DNA from: UBA5072 sp963822145 | GTDB lineage: Bacteria; Bacteroidota; Bacteroidia; Bacteroidales; UBA10428 | Direction of reading: 5' to 3' | Assembly: GCA_963822145.1 (NCBI GenBank) | Contig: CAWGGG010000004.1 | Location: forward strand, 62,001-126,000 | Length of the DNA: 64,000 nt | Part shown: piece after piece, positions 18,396 through 27,731 of the stretch | How positions within the stretch are numbered: the stretch's first letter is position 1 | How the letters are laid out: the number at the start of each line of letters is the position of its first letter | Notes under the pieces: generated by a model | The model's database searches: none | What the model saw: only the letters and a program-made list of their open reading frames with translations | What the model was told of the DNA's origin: nothing | Program-made: the position numbers and the translations under genes

Positions 18396-19955
18396 ATGAA
18401 AAACAGAGTTATCTTAATAGGGGTGGTCATTCTCACTGCCTGTTCCACGATTCAAAAGAACAAAAGCAATTCACGTATTGATATCAGTTCGGTCAGAACT
18501 GAAGCCGGGCTGGTTTCAGGAATTTCAGGAGATGGCGGAATGGTGAAGATATTCAAGGGCATTCCCTATGCAGCACCACCGGTGGGAGACCTGCGCTGGA
18601 AGGCACCCCTGCCGGCACCACACTGGGAGGGTATTCGCAAATGTGATGTATTCCCGCCCAGCGCCGTGCAGGCCACGCCAAAGCCCTTTATGATGTGGAG
18701 CAAGGAATTCATGGCGCCTGAGAAACCCCTCAGTGAAGATTGTCTTTACCTGAATGTCTGGACTGCAGCCGCCCGGGCTGACGAAAAACGACCGGTGATC
18801 GTGTGGATCCATGGCGGGGCATTTACAGGAGGATCTGGTTCGGTACCCTTGTATGATGGTGAAGAAATGGCCAAAAAAGGGGTGGTTTTCATTACAATCA
18901 ACTACAGGCTTGGAATATTTGGTTTTCTGGCCCATCCCGAACTTTCAATGGAATCTCCCAACCATGTATCGGGCAATTATGGCATTCTCGATCAGATTGC
19001 TGCCCTGCAGTGGGTTAAAAACAACATAGCGGCCTTCGGCGGTGATCCCAACAGGGTAACCATTGCCGGGCAGTCGGCAGGGGCTTTCAGTGTTAATGCC
19101 CTGATGGTTTCCCCGCTGGCAAAGGGACTTTTCCACAGGGCTATCGCACAGAGCGGTGGTATGTTCGGGGGTGACCTGGGCATTGTCATGAACCTCGAGA
19201 CCGCCGAGAAAGCGGGTGTAAAATACACAGAAGCTTTAAAAGTAACTTCACTTCAGGAACTTAGGGCCATGCCCGCAGACCAGCTGATCAAGGCAGGAGG
19301 AAGATCAGGGGTCAATATTGATAATTATGCGATCCCGCCGGCTTATAGCACCTTTGAAAAGGCTGCACAGAATGATGTCCCGCTGATCAGCGGCTGGAAC
19401 GCTGACGACGGGGTAGCCTTTGGTGCTCCAGCAAAAGCAGAAGCCTTTAAAACAGATGCCGGGAAGAAATACGGCAGCATGACTTCAGAGTTTCTGAAGC
19501 TCTTCCCCGCGGATACGGATGAAGAAGCTGCCAGATCGCAGAAACTGCTGGCGCAACTCACTTTCGGCTGGCAGAACTACTGCTGGGTGACCCTTCAAAG
19601 TAAAACAGGCAAGAGTAAAGCTTATTTGTACTATTTTACCCATGTTCCCCCGGGATTGCCCAACTATGGTGCCTTCCATTCAGCTGAGTTTGGCTATGCC
19701 CTGAAAACACTCAAACTGTGGAACAGACCTTTTACTCCAAACGATTATCAGTTGTCAGAAATGATGTCATCTTACTGGGTAAATTTTGCCGCCACCGGCA
19801 ATCCAAACGGGCAGGGCCTTCCCGTATGGACTGCTTTTGATCCTGGCAGTCCGCGGGTCATGGAATTTGGCGATCGTGTTGAAGTCATTGACCTGCCTTT
19901 TCCATTACAGTTGAATTTTTTAGACCGATATCAGTCAGCAAATCGGATTAAATAG
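18396..19955 (+). CDS. Type B carboxylesterase lipoprotein
   Basis: 519 residues. The N-terminus RVILIGVVILTACS is a lipoprotein signal with lipobox LTAC. The carboxylesterase type B pattern is complete: FKGIPYAAPPVGDLRW, SEDCLYLNVW, oxyanion hole WIHGGAF, nucleophile elbow GQSAGAFSVNALM (Gln in place of the commoner Glu before the Ser), a late acidic segment and a His in GAFHSAEFGY. It hydrolyses carboxylic esters at the cell surface or periplasm, perhaps from glycans or plant phenolics. It is convergent with the GPH symporter gene 38 bases downstream. Confidence 0.88.
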   Translation: MKNRVILIGVVILTACSTIQKNKSNSRIDISSVRTEAGLVSGISGDGGMVKIFKGIPYAAPPVGDLRWKAPLPAPHWEGIRKCDVFPPSAVQATPKPFMMWSKEFMAPEKPLSEDCLYLNVWTAAARADEKRPVIVWIHGGAFTGGSGSVPLYDGEEMAKKGVVFITINYRLGIFGFLAHPELSMESPNHVSGNYGILDQIAALQWVKNNIAAFGGDPNRVTIAGQSAGAFSVNALMVSPLAKGLFHRAIAQSGGMFGGDLGIVMNLETAEKAGVKYTEALKVTSLQELRAMPADQLIKAGGRSGVNIDNYAIPPAYSTFEKAAQNDVPLISGWNADDGVAFGAPAKAEAFKTDAGKKYGSMTSEFLKLFPADTDEEAARSQKLLAQLTFGWQNYCWVTLQSKTGKSKAYLYYFTHVPPGLPNYGAFHSAEFGYALKTLKLWNRPFTPNDYQLSEMMSSYWVNFAATGNPNGQGLPVWTAFDPGSPRVMEFGDRVEVIDLPFPLQLNFLDRYQSANRIK

Positions 19956-19993
19956 TGAGAAGCGGAATTCTTTAATAAGCTGTTTAAAAGGAC

Positions 19994-21358
19994 TTATGAT
20001 TCAGCGTTTTCTTTTTCTCTTCGCGCTTCCAGTTCTTTTTTTATCAAATCGGTTGTCCTCGTATCGATATTGTAGAAATACATAAAAATAGAACAAGTCA
20101 TATACAGGACACCAGGAATAACAGATACCAGCAATTTTATGCCTGTTATGGATGTATCGGATTGGACTTCATTGGCTGCATAATTAAATAGTGATAGTAT
20201 TACGCCTACCAATGCAGCTCCAATTCCCCATCCTGCCTTTTGAGCAAAGACGGCTGCAGAGAAATAAAGTCCTGTGGCTCTGCGTCCGGTTTTCCATTCA
20301 CCATAATCAGCCGAATCGGCGATCATGGTCCATAATAAAGGAACTGCCGGGGCATAGGCCATTTTTGCGATAATATTAAATACATAAATGGTAACAATAT
20401 TATGCGCAGCAGGAATATAAATTGCGATGAAGAATATGCCTGAGATAATGGAACTGGCCATAAAAACATTCCTGTTTCCAAATCTTTTGGCCAATGGTTT
20501 TGAGAACGGCAGGGCAACAATCAAAGCTATTGTTCCGATAACGTTAAATAATTGCACATTTTCTTCATTACCTATATAGTATTTAAAGTAATAAACTACA
20601 GCTGCATTTTGAATGGCAAACATGATAAAAGATACGATACCGACAACAGCTAAAATAATCCATGCCTTATTGGTAAAGAGATTTTTTAAATCAGCACTGA
20701 GAGAATTAACCTGTGATTTAGAGGGATGTACCCTTTCTCTTGTGGCTTTAAAAGTAATAAAGAAGAATACCAAACTCAAGGCTGCAAATAGTATCACTGT
20801 ATACTGGAAACCCTGTGCTTTATCACCACCACCAAAGAATTTTGCCAAGGTAAGAGCGAGTCCGGTAACAATAAATTGTCCGGCAAAACCGGCAATAAAC
20901 CTGTACGTATTTAAACCTGCCCGTTCGTATGTATCGTTGGTCATTACAGCTCCTAATGCAGAATAGGGTAAGTTGACAGAAGCATAAGCTGTCATGAGAA
21001 GAACATAAGTAGCACCAGCATATATGACCTTGCCTACTTCACCAAAATTTGGTGTTGTGAATGTCAAAATAGCCAAAACTGCATAAGGTACTGCTCCAAA
21101 TAAAATATAGGGTCTGAATTTACCCCACCTGGTATCAGTACGGTCCGATATGATCCCAATAACGGGATCGACAGCCATATCCCAGAATCGGGCTATTAGC
21201 ATGATTGTTCCGGCTGCAATCGCCGAAATTCCGTAAACATCGGTATAGAAGAACATGAGCCAAAAACCCACCATGTCCCAGACGAAATGAGATGCAGTGT
21301 CTCCCAATCCATATCCTACCTTTTCTTTGAAAGTCAGTGTCGAAATAGTCCTATTCAT
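19994..21358 (-). CDS. GPH-family (MelB-like) glycoside:cation symporter
   Basis: 454 residues and about twelve membrane helices. The N-terminus KEKVGYGLGDTASHFVWDM and the loop DPVIGIISDRTDTRWGKFRP are signatures of the glycoside-pentoside-hexuronide symporter family. DYGEWKTGRRATGLYF in the second half also matches. It imports a glycoside, pentoside or uronide with Na+ or H+. The start was moved to the ATG at 21358; the longer frame adds an unlikely N-terminus. It is transcribed away from the sugar porter across a 346-base AT-rich gap. Confidence 0.9.
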   Translation of the reverse strand: MNRTISTLTFKEKVGYGLGDTASHFVWDMVGFWLMFFYTDVYGISAIAAGTIMLIARFWDMAVDPVIGIISDRTDTRWGKFRPYILFGAVPYAVLAILTFTTPNFGEVGKVIYAGATYVLLMTAYASVNLPYSALGAVMTNDTYERAGLNTYRFIAGFAGQFIVTGLALTLAKFFGGGDKAQGFQYTVILFAALSLVFFFITFKATRERVHPSKSQVNSLSADLKNLFTNKAWIILAVVGIVSFIMFAIQNAAVVYYFKYYIGNEENVQLFNVIGTIALIVALPFSKPLAKRFGNRNVFMASSIISGIFFIAIYIPAAHNIVTIYVFNIIAKMAYAPAVPLLWTMIADSADYGEWKTGRRATGLYFSAAVFAQKAGWGIGAALVGVILSLFNYAANEVQSDTSITGIKLLVSVIPGVLYMTCSIFMYFYNIDTRTTDLIKKELEARREKENAES

Positions 21359-21704
21359 AGCATCGGGGGTTATTAAATAGTTTAATAATAAATATATATA
21401 CAATTAAGCTTTTTTTCATCCATGTGGTAAATGATGAAACAATATACATAATTATCCTAAAAATAAATGGTTCATAATAATAATTTCTTTAATGGAGATG
21501 GAAAGGCCAGTATAATAGGTTATAAGAGAAATCTCATTCCCGGTCTGGGAACATGAAACATTTTCAAACACTGAATCCAAAACTTGCAATAGTTTTACAT
21601 TATTTTCTTATTATTACAACAGGCAATGAAAATGATCTGAAAGAGATTATTTTTATTATAATACCGCTGAATCAGTTTATTACACACTTAAAAATCAATG
21701 TATA
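21359..21704. other. AT-rich divergent intergenic region
   Basis: This 346-base gap separates two divergent sugar transporter genes and must hold both promoters. It is strongly AT-rich. Near-matches to TAnnTTTG exist but none is exact and well placed. I see no ORF, clear operator palindrome or structured RNA. Confidence 0.5.
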
Positions 21705-23282
21705 ATGAAGAAGCATAATGTTTATATAGTCCTGATTTCATTGATCGTGGCTCTCGGAGGATTTCTCCTGGGTTTTGACAGTGCGGTTATTTCAGGCGCT
21801 GTTCCTTTTTACAGGAATGTTTTTGGATTGGAAACGGGTTCAATATTGCTGGGTCTTTCTGTTTCTGCCATAATTTTTGGTGCTATGGGCGGAAACTTCA
21901 TCGGGGGGATCTTGGCCGATATTTTTGGGCGAAAGATAGTGCTGATTGCAACTGCCGCTCTTTTTACGTTTTGTGCCCTGGCCACTTCATTGACCAGTAA
22001 TCTCACCTTTTTTATTATTGCCAGAATTATAGGAGGTCTGGGCGTTGGCATGTCAATTCTGGTTGCACCCATGTATATTGCTGAAATTGCACCACGTGAA
22101 AAACGGGGGACTTTGGTATCCATAAATCAATTAAATATTGTATTGGGTATTTCGGTTGCTTACTTTTCTAATTATTTTATTTTACAGAAAATTACCGATC
22201 CAAACCTTAACTGGAGGTGGATGTTGGGTGTTGGTGCAATACCGGCGGTACTGTATTTCCTGCTTTTGTACTTTATTCCCCAGAGTCCCCGATGGCTAGC
22301 CCTCAAAAACAGGGATGAGGAGGCAAAAAAGACTCTTGCCAAAATAGGAGGTGAAGAATATGCCGTGCAGGTATTCCGGGAAATAAAGGAAAGTATCGGA
22401 AAATCTGTTGAAAGTCAGGGCATCAGCTTTCGCGAAGTGTTTCAAAAGAAGATGACCCTGATATTGATCATTGGGCTTGGTATTGCATTCTTTCAGCAAA
22501 TTACCGGGATAAATGCGATTTTTTACTATGCTCCCATGATCTTCGGGATGGCAGGCGGGGGCCAGGATGCGGCATTTGCACAGGCCATAATATTGGGATT
22601 GACCAATGTGGTATTCACGGTTGTTGCCATGTTTCTGATAGACAGGCTGGGCAGAAAGCCCCTATTGATTATTGGGTCATTTGGGATTATGATATCATTG
22701 TCAATTGCCGGATTTGCCTTTAAATCAGCTAAATATAGTATATCAGATCAAGGACTGGCGACAATTCTGCAGGAAGCAGGTAAAAACAAGGAAAGTGAAC
22801 CAGGGGATCTTACCGTTCTGGAAAGTGGGTTGAGAAACCTGGCAAACGCAACTTTTGATAATGAATTAACTTTTTTTCAAGATGTTAAAAAGCAGATTGG
22901 CGCCAGGAATTATAATAATTTCAAATCGTTAATTCTGGAAAACGCAATCACAATGAATGCTGTTTTGGTATTAATAGGATTGATTCTATATGTTGCCTCA
23001 TTTGCAATTTCTCTCGGACCCGTGATGTGGGCTTTGCTTTCGGAGATCTTTCCCAACAAGATGAGAGGCGTTATGATATCCATTGTGGGAACATGGAATT
23101 CTGTGGTCAGCTTCTCGGTCGCAACGGTTTTTCCTAAGGAACTGGAAGTTATCGGGTCAGGTTATACATTTCTAATATATGGCTTTTTGGGGTTTTTAAC
23201 CCTGTTATTTGTATTGAAGTTTGTGCCTGAAACAAAGGGTAAATCGTTGGAGGCGCTTGAAACAATTTTAGTGAGACATTAA
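21705..23282 (+). CDS. Sugar porter MFS transporter (XylE/GalP-like)
   Basis: 525 residues, twelve helices. Sugar-porter signatures are present: GGFLLGFDSAVISGA in helix 1, DIFGRKIVL after helix 2, PQSPRWL (variant of PESPRWL) after helix 6, FFQQITGINAIFYYAP in helix 7, DRLGRKPLL and VPETKGKS near the end. A soluble insertion of about 75 residues (around residues 345-415) lies between helices 9 and 10, longer than in E. coli XylE but seen in Bacteroidetes relatives. It imports a monosaccharide with H+. It probably starts an operon with the two genes downstream. Confidence 0.9.
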   Translation: MKKHNVYIVLISLIVALGGFLLGFDSAVISGAVPFYRNVFGLETGSILLGLSVSAIIFGAMGGNFIGGILADIFGRKIVLIATAALFTFCALATSLTSNLTFFIIARIIGGLGVGMSILVAPMYIAEIAPREKRGTLVSINQLNIVLGISVAYFSNYFILQKITDPNLNWRWMLGVGAIPAVLYFLLLYFIPQSPRWLALKNRDEEAKKTLAKIGGEEYAVQVFREIKESIGKSVESQGISFREVFQKKMTLILIIGLGIAFFQQITGINAIFYYAPMIFGMAGGGQDAAFAQAIILGLTNVVFTVVAMFLIDRLGRKPLLIIGSFGIMISLSIAGFAFKSAKYSISDQGLATILQEAGKNKESEPGDLTVLESGLRNLANATFDNELTFFQDVKKQIGARNYNNFKSLILENAITMNAVLVLIGLILYVASFAISLGPVMWALLSEIFPNKMRGVMISIVGTWNSVVSFSVATVFPKELEVIGSGYTFLIYGFLGFLTLLFVLKFVPETKGKSLEALETILVRH

Positions 23283-23315
23283 CGATCCTGATCTGGAAGA
23301 ATTGTACGAAAAACG

Positions 23316-24206
23316 GTGGCAATAATTTTAGAGAATAGCATGCTGCGCCTGACCATTGAAGAACCGGGTCGGGTTTACAAAAACTCACGATTTGATTGGA
23401 CTGGCAACATTTCTCAAATTCTGTTTGAAAACAAATTCAGTTTCTGTTCGGCTGAGAAAACCGGAGATTTTTATGGTGAGCGGCATGGTCAGGGTTTGTA
23501 TAACGAATTTGGGATAGCAAAACCCGTTGGATATGATGATTGTGCCGTTGGTGCAAAATTTCCTAAAATTGGTGTCGGATTGCTTACCAAAATGGGTAAC
23601 GAGCCATATGATTTTTTAAAGGCATATGATATTGATCCTTTTGCTATTCAAATTGAAACGGGGAAAAAATGGGCCAGGTTTACAGTTTATCCTAAAGACT
23701 GCAGGGGGTACAGCACAAAACTGATCAAGAAGATCGAACTCTCGGGTAATTCGTTTACCCTGGATTATGAGATGGCAAATACCGGAACTCAAAGGATACA
23801 GACGAATGAATACTGTCATAATTTTATAGCAATAAACAGGTTTAATATTGATGAACACTATTCCCTCAGAGTGCCCTGCGAAATCATTAAGCCGACATCA
23901 ATGATTGAGGCAGTGAACCCTGAGAATGCTGTTGTACTGGGTACGAATTCCCTGAGTTTTAATTTCACGCCTGAAAGGGATTTTTTCTATAGCCCTTTAA
24001 CTAAGTTCCATTCAGAATGTGGGGAATGGGAAATTACCCATGACCTTATTGGCGTTGGAATGAAAGAAAATACCGATTTCATTCCTGAATTGATGAATCT
24101 CTGGGGATCAAAACATGTAATCAGTCCGGAATTGTTTATTGAAATTGATCTGGAGCCCGGCCAGAAACTGAAATGGCGAAGACATTACAGTTTCTATTAT
24201 CTATAA
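23316..24206 (+). CDS. Galactose-mutarotase-fold protein, substrate unknown
   Basis: 296 residues, starting at GTG 23316 or ATG 23340, with no signal peptide. The beta-rich pattern, DWTGNISQI early, LDYEMANTGTQRIQTNEYCHNF in the middle with conserved Asn/Glu/His, and LFIEIDLEPGQKLKWRRHY at the end resemble aldose-1-epimerase-like proteins (compare TNCGNKPSPYTILYHF in the DUF4432 protein). It follows the sugar porter by 33 bases and precedes the large phosphorylase-like gene by 44, so it probably handles the imported sugar in the cytoplasm. Family assignment rests on pattern only. Confidence 0.6.
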   Translation: MAIILENSMLRLTIEEPGRVYKNSRFDWTGNISQILFENKFSFCSAEKTGDFYGERHGQGLYNEFGIAKPVGYDDCAVGAKFPKIGVGLLTKMGNEPYDFLKAYDIDPFAIQIETGKKWARFTVYPKDCRGYSTKLIKKIELSGNSFTLDYEMANTGTQRIQTNEYCHNFIAINRFNIDEHYSLRVPCEIIKPTSMIEAVNPENAVVLGTNSLSFNFTPERDFFYSPLTKFHSECGEWEITHDLIGVGMKENTDFIPELMNLWGSKHVISPELFIEIDLEPGQKLKWRRHYSFYYL

Positions 24207-24250
24207 CCTTTCATGCGATCAGCGAGAAATTAACGAAAAAACAAATACTA

Positions 24251-26581
24251 ATGGCTGAAAAAGAATTATTAATAGGCGAGAATGCATTCCATGCCGCAGA
24301 AAAGGAAGTCAAAGGACAATTTGTAACCATCGATGGGGAGGATTTCTATGAAATCAGGAATTACGATTCGATGTTGCCATTTTTCATGAGCCTTGCAAGC
24401 GATTCTGACCACTGGATGTTTATTTCCAGCACGGGTGGATTATCGGCTGGCAGGATTAATCCGGAAAGTGCGCTTTTCCCCTATTATACTGATGATAAAC
24501 TGCAGGAATCAGCAGAGACCACCGGGAGTAAAACGATTTTCAGGGTGTTGTTTGGCGGTGCAACGTATTTGTGGGAACCTTTTACTGAGAGATATGAGGG
24601 TGTGTATAAAACCGAAAAGAACATTTACAAAAATACCTGTGGCAACAAGCTCATATTTGAAGAAAAGAACCTCGATCTGGGATTGTCTTTTCAATATGGC
24701 TGGATGAACTCTGATAAGTTCGGTTGGATCAAGAAAAGTATCCTGGAAAATAATTCGGCCACCTCAATTGAGGTTGAACTTATTGATGGTATGCAAAACC
24801 TGTTACCTTATGGGGTTGATAGGTTTATGCAAAACCAGTTTTCCACACTGCTCGACGGCTATAAAAAGTCTGAACTTGTAAAGGAATATTCGCTTGGATT
24901 ATTCCGGCTCGAATCTATTCCTGTTGATAAGGCCGAACCAAGTGAAGCTTTGCAGGTTTCATCGGTTTGGACCTGCGGACTCGAAAAGAATTCCTTTCTT
25001 TTGAGTTCAAGGCAACTGGGTCAATTCAGAAAGGGAAAAGAAGTTGTCGAAGAGCAGGAATCAAAAGGGGTTAAAGGGGCATTCTTTATAAACAATAGCA
25101 TTAAACTTGCCGCAAAGGAAAATAAGGTTTGGTATTTTGCTGCCGAGGTAAACCAGGACTCGGTGAAAGTAAATAATTTAATGGAGTACATAGCAAAGAC
25201 CAAAGACTTGATTAAAGATTTGGAAAAGAATATTCAGGAAGGTACCCTTAACCTGAAAGCTATTGTTGCCGATGCAGATGGCATTCAGTATTCATCCGAT
25301 AAACTTGTGGCATCAAGGCACTTCTCCAATGTATTGTTTAATGTGATGCGGGGAGGCATATTCAGCGAAGGATACAGTATTGACAAATCAGATTTTCTTA
25401 AACATATCGAACACTTTAACAAACAAGTCTGGTATGGGCACAGGAAATTCTTCGACAAGCTACCGGCAAAACTCAACTATTCAGCGCTCGACAAACTGAT
25501 CGTCAAAGAAGATGATGAAGATCTTCACCGCTTGTTTCTTGAATATCTGCCACTAACTTTCAGTCGCAGGCATGGCGACCCAAGTCGCCCATGGAACTTG
25601 TTTTCAATAAATATCAAAGATGCCGGTGGCAATAAGCTGCTGTATTACCAGGGTAACTGGCGCGATATATTCCAGAATTGGGAAGCTTTGGCATTGTCTT
25701 ATCCCGATTATATTAGTGGTATGATAGCCAAGTTCGTGAATGCTTCATCAGCCGATGGATACAACCCTTATCGTGTAACCCGCGAGGGTATTGACTGGGA
25801 GGTGCCTGAACCCGGTAATCCGTTCTCAAATATTGGCTATTGGGGAGACCATCAGATAATTTATATGCTTAAATTACTGGAAGTATCAAAGAAATACTTT
25901 CCAGGCCGTCTTAATTCATGGCTGAGCAAGGATATATTTGCTTATGCCAATATTCCTTATAGAATTAAAACCTATCAGGAGATTGTCAGCAACCCGCATG
26001 ATTCTATTGTCTTCAATTTTGATCTTCATCATAAAATAGAAGAAATTGTTGCTGGAATGGGTGCCGATGGCAAATTGGTTCTTGATAAATCGGGCAAGGT
26101 ATTCAGGGTTAACCTTACTGAAAAAATTCTGGCTCCACTGTTGTCCAAGCTTAGCAATTTTATTCCCGAAGCAGGCATCTGGATGAATACGTTGCGTCCC
26201 GAATGGAATGATGCCAACAACGCGCTGGTTGGGTATGGCGTATCCATGGTTACGCTCTATTACATGCGACGGTTCATTCATTTTATGATCGAATTGTTTT
26301 CGGCATCTGCTGATACCAGCCTGGAGATCACAGAGGAGATGGCAGATCTGCTAAAGGCAATAGATGATGTTTTAAAAAATCATCAATCATGGCTCAAAAC
26401 TGGATTCAATGGCAAACATCGTAAGATACTGGTTGATATGCTCGGCAATGCAGGAAGCGATTTCAGAATGAAAACCTATAAGGGATTCTCAGGGAAAAGA
26501 ACGTCGGTCAGGAAGCAATACCTTATTGAGTTCTTCCAAACGGCACAAACTTATATCGACCAGAGTATTACACGTAAATAA
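24251..26581 (+). CDS. Large cytoplasmic carbohydrate-active protein, N-terminal part (frameshifted)
   Basis: 776 residues up to a stop caused by a frame change near 26565. The rest of the protein continues in another frame to 27686, giving about 1,145 residues in all. There is no signal peptide. The first third looks like a beta-sandwich domain (FYEIRNYDSMLPFFMSLAS, LFGGATYLWEPF). The middle looks like an (alpha/alpha)6 barrel with RRHGDPSRPWN, YQGNWRDIFQNWEAL, GIDWEVPEPGNPF, GYWGDHQIIYMLKLLE and LRPEWNDANNALVGYG. This layout recalls cellobiose-phosphorylase-like (COG3459) proteins, but I cannot place the catalytic acid with certainty. Cytoplasmic location and an adjacent sugar importer favour breakdown of an imported oligosaccharide. 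The ATG at 24251 is supported by the spacing after the mutarotase-like gene. Confidence 0.6.
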   Translation: MAEKELLIGENAFHAAEKEVKGQFVTIDGEDFYEIRNYDSMLPFFMSLASDSDHWMFISSTGGLSAGRINPESALFPYYTDDKLQESAETTGSKTIFRVLFGGATYLWEPFTERYEGVYKTEKNIYKNTCGNKLIFEEKNLDLGLSFQYGWMNSDKFGWIKKSILENNSATSIEVELIDGMQNLLPYGVDRFMQNQFSTLLDGYKKSELVKEYSLGLFRLESIPVDKAEPSEALQVSSVWTCGLEKNSFLLSSRQLGQFRKGKEVVEEQESKGVKGAFFINNSIKLAAKENKVWYFAAEVNQDSVKVNNLMEYIAKTKDLIKDLEKNIQEGTLNLKAIVADADGIQYSSDKLVASRHFSNVLFNVMRGGIFSEGYSIDKSDFLKHIEHFNKQVWYGHRKFFDKLPAKLNYSALDKLIVKEDDEDLHRLFLEYLPLTFSRRHGDPSRPWNLFSINIKDAGGNKLLYYQGNWRDIFQNWEALALSYPDYISGMIAKFVNASSADGYNPYRVTREGIDWEVPEPGNPFSNIGYWGDHQIIYMLKLLEVSKKYFPGRLNSWLSKDIFAYANIPYRIKTYQEIVSNPHDSIVFNFDLHHKIEEIVAGMGADGKLVLDKSGKVFRVNLTEKILAPLLSKLSNFIPEAGIWMNTLRPEWNDANNALVGYGVSMVTLYYMRRFIHFMIELFSASADTSLEITEEMADLLKAIDDVLKNHQSWLKTGFNGKHRKILVDMLGNAGSDFRMKTYKGFSGKRTSVRKQYLIEFFQTAQTYIDQSITRK

Positions 26582-27686
26582 GAGAGCTGACAATCTCTAC
26601 AATGCTTATAATTTACTCACGATCAGCAAAGATGAATTCAAGATCAGGTATTTGTATGAAATGCTCGAAGGACAGGTTTCGGTCCTGAGCTCAGGAAAGC
26701 TTTCGCCTGAGGAGGCACTGGAAGTTCTCGAAAGCATGAGAAAAAGCAAATTGTACCGTGAAGATCAGAGAAGCTATATTTTGTATCCGGACAAGAGATT
26801 GCCCTGGTTCCTGGAAAAGAATATCATACCGGCTGATGATGTCAGGAAATCACCGATATTGTCGAAATTGATTGAAATGGGCGATACCAGTGTAATTGCC
26901 AGGGATATCAAGGGCCAATATCATTTTAATGGTACATTCAGCAATGCTGGTCATCTTAAAAAAGCTTTGCAGAAGCTTCATGATACGGCCGTGCTAAAAG
27001 TAAGTCCCGAAGAGATTTCTGCAGTGTTGGCAGTATACGAGAAGATATTTGATCACCAATCATTTACGGGCCGTTCTGGTACTTTCTATAAGTACGAAGG
27101 CCTTGGTTCAATATACTGGCATATGGTTTCTAAACTTTTACTGGCAATTGGTGAAAATATTGAACAGGCCAGAAGCAAAGGTGCCTCCAGGGATATCCTT
27201 CTTAAGCTTGTGAAGTATTATGCTGAGGTTCAGAAAGGCATTGGTGTACATAAAACGCCTGATCAATATGGAGCGTTCCCGATTGATCCATACTCTCATA
27301 CTCCTCGAATGGCAGGGGTACAACAACCGGGCATGACCGGGCAGGTGAAAGAAGATGTTATCAGCCGATTCTTTGAACTAGGCCTTATGGTGAATAATGG
27401 ACAAATATCTTTCAATCCGGTTGTTCTGAACAGGAATGAATTTATTCAGCCCGGAACACACAATACCTATAACCTGTCGGTGCCACACCTGTATTTTACC
27501 TATTGCAAGGTTCCGGTAATATACTTACTTGACGATAAAGAAGAAATTGACCTGATATTCAGCGACGGAGGTTCTTCAACCATTCAGGGAATTACTATTG
27601 ATAAAGAATACAGTCATTCGATCTTCAATCGGGAGGGGAAAATAAGTAAAGTATATGTTCACCTGAAAAATGAAAGGATGCAATGA
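26526..27686 (+). CDS. Large cytoplasmic carbohydrate-active protein, C-terminal part
   Basis: Continues the preceding gene after one frame change. Sequence homologous to the fused protein begins around 26571 (VNKRADNLYNAYNLL); the open frame back to 26526 is not real coding. It is mostly helical, with GTFYKYEGLGSIYWHMVSKLLLAIGE and DPYSHTPRMAGVQQPGMTGQVKED, then a beta-rich end. It has no plausible strong start of its own, which supports a broken or mis-sequenced single gene rather than two genes. One extra base in GTATTACACGTA would explain the break; no long homopolymer is present there. Confidence 0.6.
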   Translation: MSSSKRHKLISTRVLHVNKRADNLYNAYNLLTISKDEFKIRYLYEMLEGQVSVLSSGKLSPEEALEVLESMRKSKLYREDQRSYILYPDKRLPWFLEKNIIPADDVRKSPILSKLIEMGDTSVIARDIKGQYHFNGTFSNAGHLKKALQKLHDTAVLKVSPEEISAVLAVYEKIFDHQSFTGRSGTFYKYEGLGSIYWHMVSKLLLAIGENIEQARSKGASRDILLKLVKYYAEVQKGIGVHKTPDQYGAFPIDPYSHTPRMAGVQQPGMTGQVKEDVISRFFELGLMVNNGQISFNPVVLNRNEFIQPGTHNTYNLSVPHLYFTYCKVPVIYLLDDKEEIDLIFSDGGSSTIQGITIDKEYSHSIFNREGKISKVYVHLKNERMQ

Positions 27687-27695
27687 ATGACACCA

Positions 27696-27723
27696 GTAGG
27701 GACAGGTCGCGACCTGTCCCTAC
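27696..27723. repeat. 28-base perfect GTAGGG...CCCTAC palindrome
   Basis: GTAGGGACAGGTCG followed directly by its exact reverse complement. It lies between convergent genes, 9 bases after the phosphorylase-like stop and 8 before the gluP stop. It resembles the REP-like GTAGGG-bounded palindromes scattered through many bacterial genomes. It shares the GGGACA core with the heptad repeats here and could also end transcription. Confidence 0.8.
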
Positions 27724-27731
27724 AAATTTAT

